NCBI GenBank assembly: GCA_902559635.1
Contig: CACEIY010000001.1
Location: 1 to 64,000, forward strand
Source of the DNA: an uncultured Pelagibacteraceae bacterium
GTDB lineage: Bacteria > Pseudomonadota > Alphaproteobacteria > Pelagibacterales > Pelagibacteraceae
DNA length: 64,000 nucleotides
Direction of reading: 5' to 3'
Made by a program: the position numbers and the translations under genes
Part shown: one piece after another, positions 19,944 to 29,121 of the stretch
Layout: each line of letters starts with the position of its first letter
Position numbering within the stretch: the first letter of the stretch is position 1
Notes under the pieces: generated by a model
Told to the model about the DNA's origin: nothing
Seen by the model: only the letters and a program-made list of their open reading frames with translations
Databases searched by the model: none

Positions 19944-21629
19944 TTAATTAATCTCTTTATATTTTGTGGCTAAAATGGGTCCAATTTTTTCTATAATTTG
20001 TCCTGCAACTTCAACTGAAGTCCATCCAGCAGTATTAAATGGAGTGCCTTTGTATTTTATTCCAGAACCATCTCTATAATGATAAATATATTCACTATTG
20101 ATTTTTGGCTCATCCAACATAACTACTAATGAGTATTTTGGCTTTGAAATAGGAAAAATAGAAACAAAAGTATTTATTTTATCTTTTGAGTATCCGCCTA
20201 TTGCACTTTTTTGGGCAGTGCCAGTTTTTCCTCCCACCTCATATCCTTTAACATTTGCTAATGAAGCTGTTCCCTCTTTTAAAGTTACAATTTTTCTTAA
20301 TATTGAATTAATTTTATTTGAAACATCTTTTTTTAATAATCGCTCTCGTTTTAAATTTTGATTAGTCTTTATTAAAGTTGGATGAATTTGATATCCTCCA
20401 TTAGCTATAATTGAATACGCATTTGCTAACTGAAGAATAGTGGTGGTAATTCCATGGCCGTAAGAAACTGTTGCTAATTTACATTTTCCCCAGTTAAAAG
20501 ATACTGGTAAGCCAACTTCTTCAATATCAAAATTAATAGGATTAATTAAATTTAAATTGTTAAGAAACTTTTTATAATCTTTCAGTCCAACTGATTGTCC
20601 AATTCTAACAGATCCTATGTTACCTGACCTAATAAGAATTTGTTCAGCAGTTAAATTTGATGGTATCTTGTTATCGTATTCACTAATAGTATTTCTACCA
20701 CACTTAATACTTTTTTTTAAATTCTTAAATTCTGTTTCAGGTTTAACAGTTTTTTCATTTAATGCAGCAGCAAGTGTGAAGGTTTTAAAAACTGAACCTA
20801 ATTCATAGACTCCTTTTGTTGCACGATTAATATAATTTACATCAGTAATTGTATTTCTTTGATTTGGATCAAAGTCAGGTAGAGAAACTATTGAGATAAT
20901 TTCACCGTTATTAACATTCATTAATATTGCAGCACTTCCAAGAGTTTTAAAAATTTTATTATATTTTAATAATTCTTCTCTGACTAAAAATTGAATATCT
21001 TTATCAACACTTAATTGAATTGAAGTATCATTATTTTTTAATTGCTCATCTAATGATTTTTCAAGTCCAGAAATACCAATATTATCATCATCTATTCTAC
21101 CAATGATATGACTAAATAAATTTTTTTGTGGATACAATCTTCTTATTTTTTCTTCAGGTTTAATTGATTTATCTCCAAGCTTCATTAGTTTTTCATAATT
21201 TTCTTCTGAAATTTTTTTTTCAAACCAAAAAAATTTTTTTTTTTCGATATTTGATTTTACTATTTCATAATTTTTATTTGGAAAAATATATCTTAAATTG
21301 ATTAACAATTTTTTTTGATCTATTATTTCAACAGGATTTATTCCTATATCAATTGAACTAACAGTTTTTGCTAAAAAAGTTCCATTAACGTCAATAATAT
21401 CAGCTCGTTTAATTAGATTGGTTATTTTAGGTTGATTACTAATTTTTGTATCTGATTTTCTGGCACCTAGATGGGCTAAATGAATTGAGTATATTAAAGA
21501 AATAATAAAAAAAACAAAAAATATAAAAGCAATTCTATTAAATTTGATATCTATATTAGATTTACTTTTACCAAATTGAAATTCATCATTATTTTCTTCC
21601 AAGATAAATCTAGAATGATTTTTATCCAT
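19944..21629 (-). CDS. ftsI: Peptidoglycan D,D-transpeptidase FtsI (PBP3)
   Basis: N-terminal TM; SVFK, SGN and KTGTAQK penicillin-binding motifs. Confidence 0.95.
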   Translation of the reverse strand: MDKNHSRFILEENNDEFQFGKSKSNIDIKFNRIAFIFFVFFIISLIYSIHLAHLGARKSDTKISNQPKITNLIKRADIIDVNGTFLAKTVSSIDIGINPVEIIDQKKLLINLRYIFPNKNYEIVKSNIEKKKFFWFEKKISEENYEKLMKLGDKSIKPEEKIRRLYPQKNLFSHIIGRIDDDNIGISGLEKSLDEQLKNNDTSIQLSVDKDIQFLVREELLKYNKIFKTLGSAAILMNVNNGEIISIVSLPDFDPNQRNTITDVNYINRATKGVYELGSVFKTFTLAAALNEKTVKPETEFKNLKKSIKCGRNTISEYDNKIPSNLTAEQILIRSGNIGSVRIGQSVGLKDYKKFLNNLNLINPINFDIEEVGLPVSFNWGKCKLATVSYGHGITTTILQLANAYSIIANGGYQIHPTLIKTNQNLKRERLLKKDVSNKINSILRKIVTLKEGTASLANVKGYEVGGKTGTAQKSAIGGYSKDKINTFVSIFPISKPKYSLVVMLDEPKINSEYIYHYRDGSGIKYKGTPFNTAGWTSVEVAGQIIEKIGPILATKYKEIN

Positions 21630-21630
21630 T

Positions 21631-21933
21631 TTAGTCTGATATTTTTAATTTATTAATTAAAAGTTTATTATTAAAAATTTCTACTGTGTTTATTTCATCA
21701 ATAGATTTTTTTTGTAAATAGTTTTCAAAATATAGCTTTTGATATCCCAATAATTTTTCAGATGAACTTAGATAATCATACTCTAGTTTAGTGTCTTTTA
21801 ATCTATTTTCTAAAAATCTTATATTTTCATTTAATGAATAGATTTCATCATCGACTTTTTTTGTAGAATTTTTAATTAAGGTAGTAACAACAATTAATGA
21901 AAAAATTAAGCTGAATACAAAAAATTTTTTCAT
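21631..21933 (-). CDS. ftsL: FtsL-like septum protein
   Basis: Short TM plus coiled-coil protein between rsmH and ftsI. Confidence 0.7.
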   Translation of the reverse strand: MKKFFVFSLIFSLIVVTTLIKNSTKKVDDEIYSLNENIRFLENRLKDTKLEYDYLSSSEKLLGYQKLYFENYLQKKSIDEINTVEIFNNKLLINKLKISD

Positions 21934-22940
21934 AGTTTGAAACTTAAATTTTCTATTTCTAATAATTCATGAAATTGATCTATAATATCAGTCTCAATTT
22001 CATAAATATTCTCTTTTTTAACTATATAGCGTAATTTAGCAGATCTTGAAGATGGATTATCTTTCAATTCTTTTTCTGATGGGACAATTGGTTTTTTTAT
22101 AGGCATTTCAAAAAAAAATTTCTTTTGTTCAGCCTTAGGCTCGTATCTCGAAAAACTTTTACTTTCAGTTAAATTTTTAAAAAAATACTTAATAATTTTA
22201 TCTTCTAAAGAATGAAAAGATACAACAGCTAAAATTCCATCTTTTTTTAATATTTTTGCAGAATTGATTAAACCAAAAATTAATTCACTTATTTCTTCGT
22301 TAACAAATATTCTTAATGCCTGAAACACTTTTGTTGCACTATGTACCCTAAAATTTTTTTTTCTTTTTGTGTTTTCAATTATTTTAACTAAATCTTCTGT
22401 ATTAATTTCTTTTAGATCTCTCTCTTTAACAATATTTTTCGAAATAAATTTTGCTTCTTTTTCATCTCCAAAATATTTAAAAATTTTATAAAGATTTTTT
22501 TCATCAAGTTTATTAATAACATCACTGGCAGAAAAATTATTGTGTCCTAGTTGCATGTTAAGCTTGCCAGTATAATTAAAGGATAAGCCTTTTTTTGGAT
22601 CCTTCATTTGAGTAAAGGAATAGCCTAAATCAAATATAATGCCTTTTATATTTTCATTTGTTAATTTTAGATTGTTTAATTTACTAAATTTAAGATTCTT
22701 AAATAAAAAACGATCAGGAAATTCATTATAAACTTTATCTGCAATTTTTTGGCTATCTTTATCTCTATCAAGCCCAATTACTTTTGTATCTTTACACTTT
22801 AAAATTTCCTTTACATATCCACCTTGACCAAATGTGCAGTCAATAAATGTGCCACCATGTTGAGGGGAAATAACGCTAATAATTTCTTTTAGCAGTACTG
22901 GATAGTGTTTTGTGGTATCCGATACTATGGTGGCTTCCAT
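21930..22940 (-). CDS. rsmH: 16S rRNA m4C1402 methyltransferase RsmH (MraW)
   Basis: [44 protein letters not shown]. Confidence 0.96.
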   Translation of the reverse strand: MEATIVSDTTKHYPVLLKEIISVISPQHGGTFIDCTFGQGGYVKEILKCKDTKVIGLDRDKDSQKIADKVYNEFPDRFLFKNLKFSKLNNLKLTNENIKGIIFDLGYSFTQMKDPKKGLSFNYTGKLNMQLGHNNFSASDVINKLDEKNLYKIFKYFGDEKEAKFISKNIVKERDLKEINTEDLVKIIENTKRKKNFRVHSATKVFQALRIFVNEEISELIFGLINSAKILKKDGILAVVSFHSLEDKIIKYFFKNLTESKSFSRYEPKAEQKKFFFEMPIKKPIVPSEKELKDNPSSRSAKLRYIVKKENIYEIETDIIDQFHELLEIENLSFKL

Positions 22941-22958
22941 TTATTTTTTCGAAGACCA

Positions 22959-24446
22959 TTAATTTTTTTGTCTTCTTAAAAATGCAGGTATTTCTAAATC
23001 ATCCTCATCTTCATGAACTTCATTTTCAGATGATAATAATTCATTAGAATTAGAAGATTCACTATCATTATTAAATAAATCTGGAGCTTGAGCATCTACT
23101 CCAAATTCACTTAAATCATTATTTGCTACTTCATCATTTTCTGATTGTTCGCTAGTCATAGTTGCTTCTTCTGTGAAAGATATCTCTTCATCTTTTGAGG
23201 TATTTTCTACTATACTTTCTGCTTCTTGATTTTTTAATAACTCCTCATGATATTGATTGTTAACTTGATTTATATCTTCATGAACAGTTTTTTGATTTAT
23301 ATTTTCTGAGACAAATTCATTTTCAAGTTTTAATGCATTAGCACCATGAGAGACTGGACTGGCACCATTGTTTGAAAAATTGAATGAGGGTGTAGGGCCT
23401 AAATTTGAAAAATCAGAATAACCTGGATTTCTATTTTGTATTCTATGAACCATATTTATAACTGACTTTGTCTCAGGTTGTTGACCATCTAATGATGTAG
23501 CGACTATAGAGACTCTTATATTGCCATCAAGAGATGGATCTGTTATTGCTCCAATTATTACTTCTGCATCAGCTTCAACTTCTGATCTTATTTTATTTAC
23601 CACTTCATCAACTTCAAATAATTTAAGATCCTTGCCGCCAGTAATATTTACCAACAAACCTTTAGCACCTTTTAAAGTGTAATCGTCTATTAAAGGATTG
23701 CTAATTGCCATTTCAGTAGCTTTCATGGCTCTTCCTTCTCCTTCGGCTTCTCCTGTTCCCATCATTGCTTTGCCCATAGATGCCATTACAGTTTCTACGT
23801 CGGCAAAATCAAGATTTATAATGCCAGGTCTAACCATCAAATCTGTTACGCTTTGGACTCCATGCATTAATACATTATTAGAAAGATTAAAAGACTCCTC
23901 AAAAGTAGTTTGCTCATTTGCAATCTTAAATAAGTTTTGATTTGGAATTACTATGATTGTATCAACATGTTTTCTTAGTTCTTCAAGACCAATCTGAGCT
24001 CTTTTCATTCTTGAAGGACCTTCATATAAAAATGGAAGTGTTACAACTCCGACAGTTAATATATTTAATTCTTTTGCTGCTCTTGCAATCACATGTGCTG
24101 CTCCAGTTCCTGTTCCACCACCCATTCCTGCAGCTATGAAAACCATATTTGCACCTTGCAAAACATTAATTATTTCATTTAAAGATTCATCAGCTGCAGC
24201 TTGACCAATGTCAATTTTTGCTCCTGCACCCAAACCTTTAGTCAAATTCAAACCAATTTGGATTTTTGATTTAGCTTTGCTATGCTTTAAATCTTGAGCA
24301 TCAGTATTTACCGCAATAAATTCAACTCCTTGCATTCCGTTATCTATCATCTCATTTATTGCATTGCCTCCAGCTCCACCCACGCCCATTACAAGAAGTC
24401 GTGGCTGTAACTCTTTTATTTCTGGTGTTTTAAAGTTAATTGTCAT
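22959..24446 (-). CDS. ftsZ: Cell division protein FtsZ
   Basis: [26 protein letters not shown] tubulin signature, NLDFADV; long acidic linker and [14 protein letters not shown]-terminal peptide. Confidence 0.98.
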   Translation of the reverse strand: MTINFKTPEIKELQPRLLVMGVGGAGGNAINEMIDNGMQGVEFIAVNTDAQDLKHSKAKSKIQIGLNLTKGLGAGAKIDIGQAAADESLNEIINVLQGANMVFIAAGMGGGTGTGAAHVIARAAKELNILTVGVVTLPFLYEGPSRMKRAQIGLEELRKHVDTIIVIPNQNLFKIANEQTTFEESFNLSNNVLMHGVQSVTDLMVRPGIINLDFADVETVMASMGKAMMGTGEAEGEGRAMKATEMAISNPLIDDYTLKGAKGLLVNITGGKDLKLFEVDEVVNKIRSEVEADAEVIIGAITDPSLDGNIRVSIVATSLDGQQPETKSVINMVHRIQNRNPGYSDFSNLGPTPSFNFSNNGASPVSHGANALKLENEFVSENINQKTVHEDINQVNNQYHEELLKNQEAESIVENTSKDEEISFTEEATMTSEQSENDEVANNDLSEFGVDAQAPDLFNNDSESSNSNELLSSENEVHEDEDDLEIPAFLRRQKN

Positions 24447-24461
24447 TTTTTTCCCCTCTCA

Positions 24462-24917
24462 TTATTTGTTTAGTTGATGCTCCCATTTAAGACTTGCGCG
24501 ATTTAAATTTGATTTTTTTCTTGCACTGACCTTAAATTTTTCAAATATTGCTGGTTCCCATATCTGAAATGTTTTTCCTTGACCAACAAATACCATGCTA
24601 TTTTTAATCTTTGCATGTTTTAATAATCTTGGCGTAAGAGAAATTCTCCCCTCACTATCAAATTGTAAATTAATACTTTCAGACAATATTGATGTAGCAA
24701 AAAAATCTCTCTTTTCTTCAAAAGGATTGAGAGAGTCTATTGTATTTGAAATTTTTTCTATCCTATCTTGTGGCCATGCTTCTATTGATTGATTGTTAAA
24801 TGACGGATAACAAATAACACCATTGTATCCTAAATTAGATAAATAAGACCTAAAGCTTGCAGGCACTGACACCCTTCCTTTTTTGTCTAATTTGTTTTCG
24901 TAGGTTGATAAAAACAT
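24462..24917 (-). CDS. mraZ: Transcriptional regulator MraZ
   Basis: N-terminal LDKKGRVSVPASFR SpoVT-AbrB motif, second DSEGRISLTPRL repeat, head of dcw cluster. Confidence 0.93.
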   Translation of the reverse strand: MFLSTYENKLDKKGRVSVPASFRSYLSNLGYNGVICYPSFNNQSIEAWPQDRIEKISNTIDSLNPFEEKRDFFATSILSESINLQFDSEGRISLTPRLLKHAKIKNSMVFVGQGKTFQIWEPAIFEKFKVSARKKSNLNRASLKWEHQLNK

Positions 24918-24947
24918 AAACCATAAATTCCTTTATTCCCTTTAATT

Positions 24948-24971
24948 TGGGAATATTTGGGATATTATGGG
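24948..24971 (+). promoter_or_regulatory. Candidate MraZ-binding repeat array (3 x TGGG at 10-bp period)
   Basis: TGGGAATATTTGGGATATTATGGG, 31-54 bp upstream of the mraZ start codon; repeats read on the + strand, opposite to mraZ transcription. Confidence 0.55.
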
Positions 24972-25080
24972 TTTTTATTAATAGAGTCAATACTTTCAAT
25001 TTAACTAATAATAAGAGAATATTGATCCCAAAATGGAATCAAAAGGTGAACATATATTTCGGAAATTATTTTAAAAATTT

Positions 25081-25435
25081 GCCAGATAAACTATAAGCCG
25101 GGTTCTGTCATTTAAACTTATCATTTATCTAGGTTCAAGATCTCTCTTAAACTCAAGCAACTAACCCTGATGACTAGCCAAGGATGGCTTTTAGTTTCTC
25201 AACAATGTCATCTCTACTTAGTCTTGCTCCCAGTGGGGTTTTCCAGCGTTCATTGTTACCAATAGAACCGGTGCGCTCTTACCACACCTTTTCACCCTTG
25301 CCATGTTATGGCGGTTTATTTTCTGTGGCACTATCCCTAGGGTTGCCCCCGCCAGGTATTACCTGGCACTGTATCCTTGCGGAGCCCGGACTTTCCTCTT
25401 TAATATTAATTAAAGCGATAAGTCATTTATCTGGC
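25081..25435 (-). ncRNA. rnpB: RNase P RNA
   Basis: Conserved AAGCCGGGTTCTGT (3' end, complement strand) and GGAGCCCGGACTTTCCTC; terminal P1 helix gccagataa / ttatctggc closes exactly at 25081-25089 and 25427-25435. Confidence 0.93.
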
Positions 25436-25479
25436 AGAATCAATTTATTATTTAATAAAAATTTTTCAATAGTTATTAT

Positions 25480-26208
25480 TTACGATTTTAAAAGGTTTTT
25501 ACTAATAATTAAGCATTCTTGATCTGCTATCCCATTGACTAAATTTTGTCTAAATCTTCTTTGAAAAGATTTAATTAAAAATTTATTATATCTTGTATTT
25601 GAATTTTTAATTTTTTTATAACCAATTTTATTAACTATCTTGAAAAAGTATTTTTCTTCAAACTTATTAAGTTTTTTTAATCGAAATTTTTTAATTTTTT
25701 TCTCACTTAAGTTGTGCCAATAAGCTAACTTTAATTTTGATAAATTTTTCCATGGAAATTTTTCACCAGGGTCCATTTTTCTATCAGGTGATATATCTGA
25801 ATGTCCTAAAACGTTTTTTCGATTAATCTTATAATTTATAATTAATTTTTTTAACAATTTTTTCAAGGCATTTATTTGATTTGGTGTGAACTTTTCATAT
25901 TTATTTTCATGACCAGAATTTTGAATTTCAATGCCTATTGAGCTTTTATTTAAAGATTTATGACTACACCATTTAGATCTTCCAGCATGCCATGCTTCAT
26001 ATAAATCAGGTACAAGACTTAATATATTTCCATTTTTTTTAATAAAATAATGTGCACTAACTTTAGAATTGAAATCACACAGTTTCTCAATCGCTAAAGA
26101 CTCTTTTTTCATTCCAGTATAATGAATAATTATAAATTTAATTTTTTGTTTTGATCTTTTCGGAAGGCTAAAGTTTGGAGAATAATTTTTTGTTATTTTA
26201 AGCCACAT
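25480..26208 (-). CDS. N-acetylmuramoyl-L-alanine amidase (Amidase_2, AmpD/AmiD-like)
   Basis: IIIHYTGM, VSAHYFIKKNG, WHAGRS, IGIEIQNSGH, GHSDISPDRKMDPGEKFPW. Confidence 0.9.
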   Translation of the reverse strand: MWLKITKNYSPNFSLPKRSKQKIKFIIIHYTGMKKESLAIEKLCDFNSKVSAHYFIKKNGNILSLVPDLYEAWHAGRSKWCSHKSLNKSSIGIEIQNSGHENKYEKFTPNQINALKKLLKKLIINYKINRKNVLGHSDISPDRKMDPGEKFPWKNLSKLKLAYWHNLSEKKIKKFRLKKLNKFEEKYFFKIVNKIGYKKIKNSNTRYNKFLIKSFQRRFRQNLVNGIADQECLIISKNLLKS

Positions 26209-26270
26209 TTAAGTAATAATTTTGCTTAATTGTTAATTTACTTTAGTTCAAATTATAATATAAAACCAAG

Positions 26271-27059
26271 ATGATTAAAAAATTAATAGTAATATTAATT
26301 ACAACCTTTGCGTTAACTTTCAATGTTAGTGCATCTTCTGATGGAGAGTTATTATTAAAAAAAAATGAACCAGCTGAAGTAGAAGATTGTTTTGAAGGAC
26401 TTAACAGGGCTTCATTTGCTCTAAATCAAGGTTTAGATAAAGTTATATTCAAACCAGTATCAAGTGTTTATAGATTATTACCATCTCCAATTAAAACTGG
26501 AGTAAGTAACTCACTAGATAATTTATCTAATGTTGTAACTATTCCAAATAATATTCTTCAAGGCGAATTTTCTAAAGCGGGAATAAATACTGGACGATTT
26601 ATAATCAACACAACAGTTGGTGTTTTGGGTCTTATTGATGTTGCAACTTATCTTGGGTTTACAGAATATGAACAGGAAGATTATGGTCAGAGTTTAGCAG
26701 CACATGGCATTGGACCTGGTTGTTACATAGTGCTTCCAGTGTTAGGTCCAAGTACCGCAAGAGATACTGTGGCATCATTAACAAATTTTATCGGTGGAGA
26801 TGCTTGGTATAATGTAACGGTAAGAAATGATACTCATTACTTTAGTGATGTTGATTATTATTCATCTAAGATTACAGATGGAATTGATTTTAGAGCAAAA
26901 AACTATGACTCTCTTGAAAATCTTAAAAAAAATTCATTAGATTTTTATGCTTCAGTTAAAAGCTTATATTTACAAGATAGACAACAAAAAATTTTAAATA
27001 GTAAAAGAATAATCGAAACTCAAGATGATAGTGGCTGGGAAGAAATAGAAACACAATAA
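26271..27059 (+). CDS. mlaA: MlaA/VacJ family protein
   Basis: EGLNRASFALNQGLD, RFIINTTVGVLGLIDVA, DYGQSLAAHGIGPGCYIVLPVLGPSTARD. Confidence 0.93.
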   Translation: MIKKLIVILITTFALTFNVSASSDGELLLKKNEPAEVEDCFEGLNRASFALNQGLDKVIFKPVSSVYRLLPSPIKTGVSNSLDNLSNVVTIPNNILQGEFSKAGINTGRFIINTTVGVLGLIDVATYLGFTEYEQEDYGQSLAAHGIGPGCYIVLPVLGPSTARDTVASLTNFIGGDAWYNVTVRNDTHYFSDVDYYSSKITDGIDFRAKNYDSLENLKKNSLDFYASVKSLYLQDRQQKILNSKRIIETQDDSGWEEIETQ

Positions 27060-27072
27060 TTTCTGCAATAAA

Positions 27073-27663
27073 ATGTTTGAAAAAAAATTATTGATCCTTT
27101 TAATTCTTTTTTCTTCTATAATTACAAAGTCATTTTCTATAGAACCTGATGTTTTTGTTCAATCTACCGTAAATAGAGCCTCGACATTACTTGCTGAAAA
27201 TATCTCAAAAGATCAAAAAATTGAGAAATTAAAATTAATTGCCAAAGAAACAGTTGATATAAGAGGTATTGGTTTTTACACTCTTGGCTCTAAGAGAAAA
27301 AGTTTAAATGAAACAGATAAAAATCAATATATTAAATTATTTGAAAAATATTTTTTAATAACCTTTTCCAGCAGATTAGCTGAGTATACTAATCCAGAAA
27401 TTGAAGTTACTAATAAAGAAAAGTTGAGTGAGAATTATACTATTGTAAATAGCACCTTAAAGGCTACCAGCGAAAGACCTGAAATAAAGATAGATTGGAG
27501 AATATATACTAAAGATCCTGATAATCCTTTGATTAGAGATTTAATAATTGAAGGGCTTAGTTTAGCTCGGACACAAAAAGAAGAATTTGCTTCTATTTTA
27601 AATTCCAATAATGGAGATATAAAGGCTTTATTCAAAGTTTTAGAAGAATTTTCAAATAAATAA
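27073..27663 (+). CDS. mlaC: MlaC/Ttg2D family phospholipid-binding protein
   Basis: Signal peptide; DIRGIGFYTLGSKRKSLNETDKNQYIKLFEKY, VDW-like KIDWRIYT, DLIIEGLSLARTQKEEFASIL. Confidence 0.88.
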   Translation: MFEKKLLILLILFSSIITKSFSIEPDVFVQSTVNRASTLLAENISKDQKIEKLKLIAKETVDIRGIGFYTLGSKRKSLNETDKNQYIKLFEKYFLITFSSRLAEYTNPEIEVTNKEKLSENYTIVNSTLKATSERPEIKIDWRIYTKDPDNPLIRDLIIEGLSLARTQKEEFASILNSNNGDIKALFKVLEEFSNK

Positions 27664-27675
27664 TGTTTTATTTCT

Positions 27676-27752
27676 TGGTGGGCCCGCCAGGACTCGAACC
27701 TGGGACCAATACATTATGAGTGTACTGCTCTAACCAACTGAGCTACAGGCCC
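27676..27752 (-). tRNA. tRNA with CAT anticodon (elongator Met or, more likely by variable-loop sequence, Ile2/lysidine)
   Basis: GGGCCTGTAGCTCAGTTGGTTAGAGCAGTACACTCATAATGTATTGGTCCCAGGTTCGAGTCCTGGCGGGCCCACCA, cloverleaf closes, CCA encoded. Confidence 0.93.
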
Positions 27753-27883
27753 AAATAATAATGTAGATTTATAGTAATTTTTTTTTTAATCAAGAAGTAA
27801 TGTTTTCTACTTATTTTATAAATCAAGAAATTCATTACTATAATATAATTCATTGGTATATAGTTAAATTTGATGTTTAAAGC

Positions 27884-28984
27884 ATGAAATCAAAAAAATT
27901 TGTTTTTTTTATTTTAATAATATCGACCTTTTCTTTTATCTGGGGTCTTGGTATTGGTGTTTATAAGTGGTTTCCTTATTTTTATTTACTAGAAGCCAAG
28001 CAAATTTTTAGCCCAGGTGTTAAAAGGCAAGTTAGTGAAAATATACTAATTGATAATACTTATGTTCAAAAACATACTGAATCTATTGGAGAAAAGTCTC
28101 TTTTACTTAAGCGTGAGGAATTAATAAAAAAGGTTATTTTTAACAAAAGTTTTTTGAATATAATAAATGAAAAAATTGATGATAATTCTGAAAAAATTAC
28201 TACAGACATATACAACAACAAAATAAATGCTGTCTTAACATATGCTCCAAAATCTGAAAAATGTTTAAGAATATACTTACAAGGTCATGGTGGAGATCCT
28301 TTTTTTTACTCATATCATAATAAATTATTAAAATACTTTTTAAATGAGGGTTGTGATTTTTTATCAATGTCAATGACTGGGCTTGGAATAAATGAAGGAA
28401 ATTTTTCATACCCAAGTCGATATGGTCAGATGATGCTTGATAAGAATATGGCTAAAGATCATAAAAATTATGCATTCTTTTATGATAAAAATTATCCTAA
28501 TTTAGATCCACTAGCATTATTCATCACTCCTCATTACAAAATTATAAAATCTCTAACTTCTAATTATGAAGATATCTCAATCATGGGTATATCTGGTGGA
28601 GGCTGGTATACTGTTTGGCTTTCAGCACTAATTCCAAATATAAAATTTTCAGTTAGTTACGCAGGAAGTTTGCCTATGGAATATAGAAAATTTGAAGGTA
28701 TAGGTGGAGATTGGGAACAGCAAAATAGTCAAATTTATGATTATGTAAGTTATTGGGAATTATATAAATTAATGACATTAGATGAAACAGGCAAAACAAA
28801 TCGTCAAGCAATTCTAGTATATAATGATCAAGATGATTGTTGTTTTTATAATCCTTACGCTCAACATTTTAAATCAATAATAGATGAACTTAATTGGGAA
28901 AATTTTAATGTAATAATAGATGAAAATGACAAACATACTATGAATGTCGAGTTGATAAAGGAAGTGTATCAATCAAGAAAATAA
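27884..28984 (+). CDS. Predicted membrane-anchored alpha/beta hydrolase
   Basis: N-terminal TM; GISGGGW nucleophile elbow, LQGHGGDP oxyanion-type motif, NDQDDCC (Asp) and ENDKHTM (His) candidates. Confidence 0.65.
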   Translation: MKSKKFVFFILIISTFSFIWGLGIGVYKWFPYFYLLEAKQIFSPGVKRQVSENILIDNTYVQKHTESIGEKSLLLKREELIKKVIFNKSFLNIINEKIDDNSEKITTDIYNNKINAVLTYAPKSEKCLRIYLQGHGGDPFFYSYHNKLLKYFLNEGCDFLSMSMTGLGINEGNFSYPSRYGQMMLDKNMAKDHKNYAFFYDKNYPNLDPLALFITPHYKIIKSLTSNYEDISIMGISGGGWYTVWLSALIPNIKFSVSYAGSLPMEYRKFEGIGGDWEQQNSQIYDYVSYWELYKLMTLDETGKTNRQAILVYNDQDDCCFYNPYAQHFKSIIDELNWENFNVIIDENDKHTMNVELIKEVYQSRK

Positions 28985-29038
28985 ATCTATTAAAAAATAT
29001 CTATCTAATTTAACTTCTTATTTAATAGAGAATAATAA

Positions 29039-29113
29039 TGGTGGGCCGTGTTGGTTACGCTCCAACTACCCCTGCAATGTCAATGCAGTACTCTACTATT
29101 GAGCTAACGGCCC
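29039..29113 (-). tRNA. tRNA-Val(GAC)-like gene with non-canonical D- and T-loops
   Basis: GGGCCGTTAGCTCAATAGTAGAGTACTGCATTGACATTGCAGGGGTAGTTGGAGCGTAACCAACACGGCCCACCA; acceptor 7/7, anticodon 5/5 and T-stem 5/5 pairs intact, CCA encoded; T-loop AGCGTAA, D-loop AATAGTA. Confidence 0.75.
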
Positions 29114-29121
29114 ATTGGATA

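Noticed and set aside
25184-25522. + strand ORF of 112 aa
   Set aside because: Lies almost entirely over rnpB on the opposite strand; conserved RNase P motifs explain the sequence.
27821-28980. AATCAAGAAA at 27821-27830 and 28971-28980 flanking the hydrolase gene (shorter copy AATCAAGAA at 27788), possible insertion duplication
   Set aside because: Only 9-10 bp of AT-rich sequence, the distal copy is inside the coding end; too weak for a mobile-element claim without comparative data.
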